A stretch of 64,000 nucleotides of DNA from positions 3,162,001 through 3,226,000 of the forward strand of contig NZ_CP023559.1 of NCBI RefSeq assembly GCF_003006155.1, given 5' to 3'. Origin of the DNA: Salinicola tamaricis (GTDB lineage: Bacteria > Pseudomonadota > Gammaproteobacteria > Pseudomonadales > Halomonadaceae). Position numbers and translations under genes: made by a program. Below are positions 57,835 to 64,000 of the stretch, piece by piece. How positions within the stretch are numbered: the stretch's first letter is position 1; each line of letters begins with the position of its first letter. The notes beneath the pieces are model-generated. The model was given only the letters and a program-made list of their open reading frames with translations. It did no database searches and was not told the origin of the DNA.

Positions 57835-58019
57835 GGTACAATCCTTCTATGGAGCGCGAGCGCTCAGTTGACATGAGCGCCCGTGTGGACAATGAACGTA
57901 CGAACGTCGGCGCGTCGCGGCGCGTGGAGAAAACGCCCGGAGAGCGCCCGCCAGGGTGCCATTCCGATGCCGGTGGCCGTTCGACGAAAAGGCGTCAGTT
58001 TACGGGAATTCGACGATCG

Positions 58020-58821
58020 ATGCTGCCTCACCCCCTGGTTTTCGCGCACGCCAATGGCTTTACCGGCGCCAGCTATCGCACTCTGCTGGCGCCGCTGGAT
58101 GAGCGCTTCGAGCTGCACGTCCTCGAGCGCCTGGCCCACCACCCCGACTTTCCGGTCGACCGCAACTGGCGCTCGCTGTGCGATGAGTATCTCGATGCGG
58201 TGCGCGCAGTAGGGCGGCCGGTGATCGCAGTGGGCCATTCGATGGGCGGGGTGCTCTCGATCATGGGCGCCTGCCGCGCGCCCGAGCACTTCCGGGCGGT
58301 GGTTGCGCTCGACCCGCCGCTGCTGATCGGACGCGATGCCTTGTTGCTCAAGCTGGCCAAACTGACCGGATTCATCGACCGTATCACTCCGGCCGGCAAG
58401 ACACTCAAGCGCCCGAGCGCTGGCCGAGCCGCGAGGCAATGCGTCATTCGCTGCGTCAGCACGCGCTGTTCAAGGGGTTCACCGAGGCGGCGCTGGCCGA
58501 CTACGTCAGCGGTGCCACTCAGCTCGATGAGCAAGGGGCGACCCGCCGCTGTTCGCACCGCGTCATGAAGCTGCAGTGTTTCGGCATCTGCCCGATCACC
58601 TCTCCGGTGTGCTCAAGCATCTCACGGTGCCACTCACGGTGATCGCCGGTGAGGCCTCGACCCTGCTCACCCAGGCGCGGCGGCGCCAGCTTGCGCGTGC
58701 GGGTGTGGCGCTGGATTGTGTGCCCGGCGGGCATATGTTTCCGTTCGAGCATCCCGAGGCGACCCGGGCGGCGCTGCTCGCCACGCTCGATCGAATGCTG
58801 GAGAGCGCGGCATGCCATTGA
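58020..58821 (+). CDS. Alpha/beta hydrolase (two frameshifts)
   Basis: A 267-residue serine hydrolase. FAHANGFTG (oxyanion hole region), GHSMGGVLS nucleophile elbow and GGHMFPFEHP with the catalytic histidine are present. Frame is lost near 58410 (expected RERWPSREAMRHSLRQ) and 58540 (expected PPLFAPRHEAAVFRHLPDHL), each one base. The start at 58020 has a poor ribosome binding site and could lie further upstream. Ends inside the next hydrolase gene (10-nt overlap). Substrate unknown. Confidence 0.8.
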
Positions 58822-59729
58822 GCGATAGAACGAGCGAGAGAGCCATCGAGACGACGCTCGGTGAGACCGGGCTGGCGGCGCAGGTGTGGGGCGCGGTCGA
58901 CGCTCCGGTATGGCTGGCGCTGCACGGCTGGCTCGATAACGCCGCGACCTTCTCACGCCTGGCGCCGCTGCTGGTCGAGGCGTTGGGTATCCGGGTGGTA
59001 GCGCTGGATCTGCCCGGCCACGGCCGCTCGCCGCACCGCGGTGAAGGCGGCGACTACTCGCCTTGGGGCTATCTGCCCGAGCTGGTCGAGGTGGTCGAGA
59101 TGCTGGGGCCGGCGCCGCTGACGCTGCTCGGCCACTCCATGGGGGCCGGGGTGTCCAGCCTGCTCGCCGCTGCGCTGCCGGAGCGGGTGGCCCGGCTGGT
59201 GTTGATCGATGGCTTTGCCCCGCTGACCACCACGCCGCAACAAGCGCCGGAGCAGCTGCGCCAAGGGCTGCGGGCGCGCCGGCGGCCACCGCGCGGCCAG
59301 CGCGGATATCCGACCCTGGAAGCGGCGCTCGACGCCCGAATCAACGGCGGCCGCACGCGGCTGGATGCCGATACCGCGCGGCCGATCGTCGAGCGTGCGC
59401 TGCGCCGGGGAGAGGATGGCCAGTTCTACTGGCGCAGCGACCGGCGCCTGGTCTGGCCTTCGCTGCTGCGTCTGAGTCCCGAGCAGATGCTGGCGATGCT
59501 CGATGAGATCACCGCACCGACCCTGCTGATCCAGGCCACCGCCGGGGTTCTCGGCGAGCGTACGCTGCTGGCCGAGAGCTGCCAACGCGTGCGCCGGCTG
59601 CAGCGACGGGTGCTGAGTGGTGGCCATCATCTACACCTGGAGCGTACACGGGTGGCGCAGGTGGCGGCGGAGATCGTACGCTTTGCGCGGCTGGACGAGG
59701 TATCGGCGCCGCAGTGGCGCTCGGCATAG
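58812..59729 (+). CDS. Alpha/beta hydrolase
   Basis: A 305-residue hydrolase. LALHGWLDNAATFSRLAPLL, LDLPGHGRSPHR, LLGHSMGAGVSSLLAAALPE (nucleophile elbow) and GGHHLHLERT (catalytic His) match serine hydrolases of the fold seen in bacterial relatives of Serhl. It overlaps the preceding hydrolase gene by 10 nt, so the two are likely co-expressed. Substrate unknown. Confidence 0.88.
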   Translation: MPLSDRTSERAIETTLGETGLAAQVWGAVDAPVWLALHGWLDNAATFSRLAPLLVEALGIRVVALDLPGHGRSPHRGEGGDYSPWGYLPELVEVVEMLGPAPLTLLGHSMGAGVSSLLAAALPERVARLVLIDGFAPLTTTPQQAPEQLRQGLRARRRPPRGQRGYPTLEAALDARINGGRTRLDADTARPIVERALRRGEDGQFYWRSDRRLVWPSLLRLSPEQMLAMLDEITAPTLLIQATAGVLGERTLLAESCQRVRRLQRRVLSGGHHLHLERTRVAQVAAEIVRFARLDEVSAPQWRSA

Positions 59730-59730
59730 A

Positions 59731-59789
59731 GCAGCGATTAGAACGGCAGGGCAGCGGTCAGAACGCCAGAAGAGTGATCAGGAAGGCAG
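59731..59789. repeat. 20-bp imperfect tandem repeat
   Basis: Three units of 20-bp period beginning 59731 (GCAGCGATTAGAACGGCAG), 59751 (GCAGCGGTCAGAACGCCAG) and 59771 (AGAGTGATCAGGAAGGCAG), directly after a hydrolase gene. Confidence 0.8.
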
Positions 59790-59865
59790 GGCGCAGGCGG
59801 GCATCCGCAGCGAGCGCTGCCAGCATAGAAACAGACGTATAGGCGACAGCCAGGAGAGGCGGACG

Positions 59866-60938
59866 ATGAAACCACGCGTGTCACTGGTGCTGGGCAGCGG
59901 CGGTTGCCCGCGGTTACGCCCACATCGGCGTGATCGAAGAGCTCGAGGCGCGCGGCTACGAGATCGTCTCGATCTCCGGCTGTTCGATGGGCGCGCTGAT
60001 CGGCGGCATTCACGCCGCCGGCCAGCTCGAGGGCTACCGCGACTGGGTGTGTCAGCTCGACTACTTCGATGTGCTGCGGCTGGTCGATATCACCTGGAGC
60101 GCGATGGGCGCGATGCGTGCCGGCAAGGTGATGACCAAGCTGAAGTCGCTGGTCGGCGATATCCAGATCGAAGCGCTGCCGCTGCCGTTCACCGCAGTGG
60201 CCACCGACCTGACCCGCCAGCGCGAGGTGTGGTTCCAGAGCGGCTCGCTGCTGCGCGCGATCCGGGCCTCCATCGCCGTGCCCGGGATCATCACGCCGGT
60301 GCAGGAGCACGGCCAGGTGCTTGTCGACGGCGGACTGCTCAATCCTCTGCCGATCATTCCACGGTATCGGTAGCGGCGGACATCGTGCTCGCGGTCAACG
60401 CCACCGCGCAGACCCCGCGGCCGATCAGTCTGGAAGCGATGCTGCCGGCGGAGCGTGCCGCCGAGGAGCAGCAGCGCGAGCGCGAGCGCGAGGCCGCAGG
60501 CAAGAGCTTCAGCGGCTGGCTGGGGGGCGTGCGCAACCGTGTCCAGGGCATGATCTCCTCCTTCAGCGACGAGGAGGAGAGCGCCGGCGACACCTGGTCG
60601 AGCCAGACCGAGCGCGCCTGGAGCAAGCTCGACATGATGTTGGCGTCATTCGATATCACCCAGGCGGCCCTGGCCAAGTACAAGATCGCCGGCTATCCGC
60701 CGGACGTGCTGTCGAGGTGCCCAAGAGCGTTTGCGGGGCCTATGAATTTCACCGCGCGGAGGCGCTGATCGAACTCGGCCGCTATCTCGCCGCCCAGGCG
60801 CTGGATCGCCATGAGGCGCAGCGCGATCAGACCCGGGCCAGCGGCGAGCCGGTCAATGCGCGCCGTCATCCGCTCACCAGCGGTGGCTCGCGCACGGAGA
60901 TGCCGTTGCCGCTGTCGTCGCCCAAGCGTCAGGAGTGA
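59866..60938 (+). CDS. Patatin-like phospholipase (three frameshifts)
   Basis: Lipid acyl hydrolase of the NTE/RssA type. Repaired N-terminus reads VSLVLGSGGARGYAHIGVIE (oxyanion hole), then catalytic serine in SISGCSMGALIGG (GxSxG) and catalytic aspartate in LVDGGLLNPLP. A charged coiled segment follows (AERAAEEQQREREREAAGKS). Errors: extra T near 59906 (GGTTGCC), lost base near 60360 (PLPIIPxSTVSV), lost base near 60712 (PPDVLxEVPKSV). Repaired length is about 357 residues. GGAGAGG precedes the ATG. Confidence 0.85.
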
Positions 60939-60968
60939 GTGCCAGGAGTGAGAGCGAGGAGCGAGGGC
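60930..60968. repeat. 13-bp imperfect tandem repeat overlapping the patatin stop
   Basis: Three units at 60930 (CAGGAGTGAGTGC), 60943 (CAGGAGTGAGAGC) and 60956 (GAGGAGCGAGGGC). The first contains the final codons and stop of the patatin gene. Confidence 0.85.
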
Positions 60969-61003
60969 TAGACCTGAAACACTGGGAGTGAACGCCGTGG
61001 GGC

Positions 61004-61600
61004 TTACGCCGGCTCGCCGCCGCGGGTGCGCAGCAGCACATAGAGCGCGCCGGTGCCGCCGTCGATCTCGCTGGCGGAGCAGAAGGCGAGCACCCGCGAC
61101 CAGTTCCTGAGCCAGGTGTTGACGTGGCTCTTGATTACCGGATAGGCGGCGCCGCCGGCGCTGGTGCCGCGCGCCTTGCCGTGGACCACCAGCACGCAGC
61201 GCAGGCGGTTGGCGATGGCGTCGTCGATGAACGACTCCAGCTCCAGGCGCGCCTCGTCGAGGGTATAGCCGTGCAGATCGAGCCCGCCCTCCCACGGAAT
61301 GCGTCCGCGCTTGAGCTGGGCGAAGGTGCGCGGCGGCAGGTCGGGAATCGCGAAGGCCAGCGACTGATGCGGGGTGACCGCCTCGACGCCGCCATCGGAG
61401 AGGCTGGAGAGCGCCTGCGGCGGCGCCTGTTCGGCGGCCTCACGGCGTGCCGTAGCGTTGAGCGCGTGCCGGCGGCGGCGTCCGGTATCGGCGCGATTGA
61501 GCTCGAGCTTCTTCACGCCGGCCGCCTCCAGCGCCTGACGAAAGGCGCCGAGATCGGCGTCGTCACCACCTGACGGATCGTCGCCGGAAATCTGCGTCAT
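61004..61600 (-). CDS. Smr domain endonuclease-like protein
   Basis: A 198-residue protein. The N-terminal half is charged and probably disordered; residues 110-195 hold the Smr domain with LDLHGYTLDEARLELESFID (LDLHG), VLVVHGKARGTS (HGxG-like) and GGTGALYVLLR (GGxGALYV), as in E. coli SmrA/SmrB. The start at 61600 follows GAGG; a 73-codon upstream extension is rejected. Bacterial Smr proteins cleave RNA or branched DNA, including collided-ribosome mRNA for SmrB. Confidence 0.85.
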   Translation of the reverse strand: MTQISGDDPSGGDDADLGAFRQALEAAGVKKLELNRADTGRRRRHALNATARREAAEQAPPQALSSLSDGGVEAVTPHQSLAFAIPDLPPRTFAQLKRGRIPWEGGLDLHGYTLDEARLELESFIDDAIANRLRCVLVVHGKARGTSAGGAAYPVIKSHVNTWLRNWSRVLAFCSASEIDGGTGALYVLLRTRGGEPA

Positions 61601-61787
61601 GCCGCTCTGCCTCTGTTTGCTGTCTCGGTCGATGCCGGCCGGGTGTGCCATCGGCCCGCGCCTGGCGCGCCCGCGCCGCGGGCGCAAGGGTAAAGGATTG
61701 TCGCCGCGGACGCATGCCCGGCTGTGAAGCGTCGACCCTTGCGGGTACAATCGTCGTCCGTTTTTCAGCCATTTGCGAGCCCGACCC

Positions 61788-62730
61788 ATGTCCAGCCCGG
61801 CGACCACCCTGACGCTCACCGATCACGCCCTCGCCAGCGAGCTGATCAGCGTTCGCGACTGCCTGCGCTGGGCCACCAGTGAGTTTCTCGCCCACCGCCT
61901 GCACTTTGGCCACGGCACCGACAGCGCCTGGGACGAAGCGGTGGCGCTGGTGCTCGGGGCGCTCCACCTGCCGTGGGATGCCGACCCGGCGGTGCTCGAC
62001 GCGCGGCTGCTCGGCGTCGAGCGTGCCCGGATCGTGGGCCTGGCGCGGCAGCGCATCGAAACCCGGCGACCGCTGCCCTACCTGCTGGGGAGGCGTTCTT
62101 CGCCGGCTATCCGTTCGAGGTCGACGAGCGTGTGCTGATTCCACGCTCGCCGATCGCCGAGCTGATCGAGGCGGGCTTCGCGCCCTGGTTCGAGGCCACG
62201 CCGCCGGTGCGGGTGCTCGACCTGTGCACCGGCTCCGGCTGCATCGGTATCGCCACCGCGCTGACCCTGCCCACCTGTGCGGTGGATCTGGTCGATATCA
62301 GCCCCGAGGCGCTGGCGGTGGCCAAGGCCAATATCGTGCGTCACGACGTCGGTCGCCGGGTGCGTGCGGTGGCCTCCGACCTGTTCGATGCGTCGCCGGG
62401 CAGACCTACGACCTGATCGTGAGCAACCCGCCGTATGTCGACAGCCGTGACCTGGCGGCGATGCCGGCGGAGTACCGCCACGAGCCGGACCTGGCGCTGG
62501 GCGCGGGTAGTGATGGGCTCGATATCGTGCGTCGCATCCTGCGCGAGGCGCGTGGCTATCTCAGCGATGACGGCATCCTGGTGGTCGAGGTCGGCAACTC
62601 CCAGCGTCACCTCGAGGCCGCCTTCCCCGAGGTGCCGTTCTTGTGGCTCGACTTCGAGCGGCGGCGAGGGCGTCTTCGTGCTCGACGCCGAGACCTCGAC
62701 GCCCACGCGGCCCAGTTCGCCGCCGCCTGA
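61788..62730 (+). CDS. prmB: Ribosomal protein L3 N5-glutamine methyltransferase (frameshifted)
   Basis: Methylates a glutamine of ribosomal protein L3. [43 protein letters not shown] (SAM motif) and the catalytic [22 protein letters not shown] are diagnostic of PrmB (sister of PrmC). Frame breaks near 62092 (expected GGEAFFAG), 62400 (expected [13 protein letters not shown]) and, over 62655-62697, a compensated set (expected [18 protein letters not shown]). Repaired length is about 315 residues (E. coli 310). Directly upstream of aroC, its usual neighbour in gammaproteobacteria. Confidence 0.92.
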
Positions 62731-62768
62731 CCGCTTCGCTTTCGCTCCCTTTTCTCCGAGGAACCCGC

Positions 62769-63856
62769 ATGTCCGGCAACACCTTCGGCAAACTGTTCAC
62801 CGTCACCACCTTTGGGGAGAGTCACGGCCCGGCGCTGGGCGCCATCGTCGATGGCTGCCCGCCGGGGCTCGCGCTCAGCGAGGCGGATCTGCAGCGCGAT
62901 CTCGACCGTCGGCGCCCGGGCTCGTCGCGCCATACCACCCAGCGCCGCGAACCGGACCAGGTGAAGATCCTCTCCGGGGTGTTTGAGGGGCGCACCACCG
63001 GCACCCCGATCGGGCTGGCGATCGAGAACCCGACCAGCGCTCCAAGGACTACTCCAAGATCCAGGCGCAGTTCCGCCCCGCGCATGCCGACTACACCTAT
63101 CACCACAAGTACGGCATTCGCGACTACCGCGGCGGCGGCCGTTCCAGCGCGCGTGAGACCGCGATGCGCGTCGCTGCCGGGGCCATCGCCAAGGCCTGGT
63201 TGGCGCAGCAGGGCGTGCGCGTGCGCGGCTACATGAGCCAGCTCGGCCCCATCGAGATCGATTTCAAAAGCTGGGACGGGGGATCGACACAACCCGTTCT
63301 TCTGCCCCGATCCGGACAATGCCCGAGCTCGAGGCCTACATGGATCAGTTGCGTCGCGACCAGGACAGCGTCGGCGCCAAGATCACGGTGATTGCCGAGG
63401 GCGTGCCGGTGGGGCTGGGTGAGCCGGTCTTCGACCGCCTGGATGCCGACCTGGCCCATGCCCTGATGGGCTCAATGCGGTCAAGGGGGTCGAGATCGGT
63501 GACGGTTTCGGCGTGGTTGCCAGTCGCGGCAGCGAGCACCGTGACGAGATGACTCCGGAGGGGTTTCTCTCCAATCACGCCGGCGGCGTGCTCGGCGGTA
63601 TCTCTACCGGCCAGCCGCTGTGGCGCATCTGGCGCTCAAGCCGACCTCCAGCATCACTCAGCCCGGGCGCTCGATCGATGTCGACGGTGCGCCGGTGGAG
63701 GTGATCACCAAGGGGCGTCACGATCCTTGCGTGGGGATTCGCGCCACGCCGATCGCCGAGGCGATGATGGCGCTGACGCTGATGGATCACTGGCTGCGCC
63801 ACCGCGGTCAAAATGCCGATGTGCGGGTAGGTACCCCGCGTCTGGGCCAGCGCTAG
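62769..63856 (+). CDS. aroC: Chorismate synthase (six frameshift sites)
   Basis: Last step of the shikimate pathway, flavin-dependent. [20 protein letters not shown] is the standard N-terminus; [67 protein letters not shown] and [20 protein letters not shown] follow. Frame is lost near 63042, 63282, 63290, 63320, 63470 and 63620. Summing the losses gives about 364 residues (E. coli 361). The densest set of errors after rarD. Confidence 0.93.
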
Positions 63857-63857
63857 A

Positions 63858-64000
63858 CTCGGCAAAGGCCTCGACCCTGGCGGCGATCATTCGTCGCCAG
63901 GGGGCTCGCCACGGCCTGCCTTGCGCCCCTCGGCTGCGTCACCGCCATTCTCGTAGCCTCCATTCCCACCATTTCCGTTGTCACTTTCCTGGTGCGTGGC
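63858..64000. other. 3' end of window after aroC
   Basis: No gene seen. CCCTGGCG (63875-63882) can pair with CGCCAGGG (63895-63902) as a weak terminator without T-run. Confidence 0.4.

Overview
The window is a GC-rich, densely packed stretch of gammaproteobacterial chromosome. The gene set (nadK, glpG, yajQ, pepN, nfo, htpG, pntAB, gpsA, sixA, prmB, aroC, several TRAP and Bug transport genes) and the codon style fit a Halomonas-like organism (Halomonadaceae); this is an inference from gene content, not a measured placement. I saw no rRNA, tRNA, CRISPR array, insertion sequence or prophage.

Layout. 1-1.4 kb: start of a PQQ glucose/quinate-type dehydrogenase with a separate 4-TM gene upstream. 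1.8-9.8 kb: housekeeping genes (NAD kinase, PPP phosphatase, rhomboid protease, YeaC, DUF2797, RimK-family ligase, GNAT, YajQ, extradiol dioxygenase). 9.9-17.7 kb: DUF454, PepN, an AldA-type aldehyde dehydrogenase, endonuclease IV, small membrane and lipoproteins, a YjfB-like protein. 17.9-21.2 kb: an orphan promoter, a DUF1127 protein, a GarL/HpaI-like aldolase with a Bug solute receptor, an IalB-like protein. 21.3-25.1 kb: lrp/leuA divergent pair and a FlgO-like/lipoprotein pair. 25.2-34.4 kb: FNT channel, MgtC, Bcr efflux, YegS kinase, a yeast-type cytosine deaminase, cold-shock protein, TM2 and ExoD membrane proteins, Slt, DUF1232. 34.4-44.4 kb: htpG behind a sigma-32-like promoter, a Bax-like glucosaminidase, selO, pntAB with a leader ORF, gpsA, sixA. 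44.4-57.8 kb: an oxidative hexuronate/hexarate catabolic region (LacI-type regulator, talarate/galactarate dehydratase, glucarate dehydratase, TRAP transporter, uronate dehydrogenase, FCD-type GntR regulator, AEC transporter) interrupted by a diguanylate cyclase and an lrp/rarD pair. 58-64 kb: two alpha/beta hydrolases, a patatin phospholipase, Smr endonuclease, prmB and aroC.

The genes of 44-57 kb make a coherent pathway: the TRAP system imports sugar acids, uronate dehydrogenase oxidises uronate to an aldarate lactone, and the two enolase-family dehydratases convert galactarate/talarate and glucarate to ketodeoxyglucarate. The aldolase at 18.6-19.4 kb resembles GarL and could cleave that product, although it is 26 kb away.

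A dominant technical feature is that 21 genes, most of them universally conserved, are broken by single-base indels. Nearly all behave like the loss of one base, often in short G or C runs, and repairing them restores full-length family members of normal size. I read these as sequence errors rather than gene decay, and annotate such genes end to end as CDS. Short tandem repeats (13, 15, 20 and 21 bp units) also sit in several intergenic spaces, mostly just 3' of genes.
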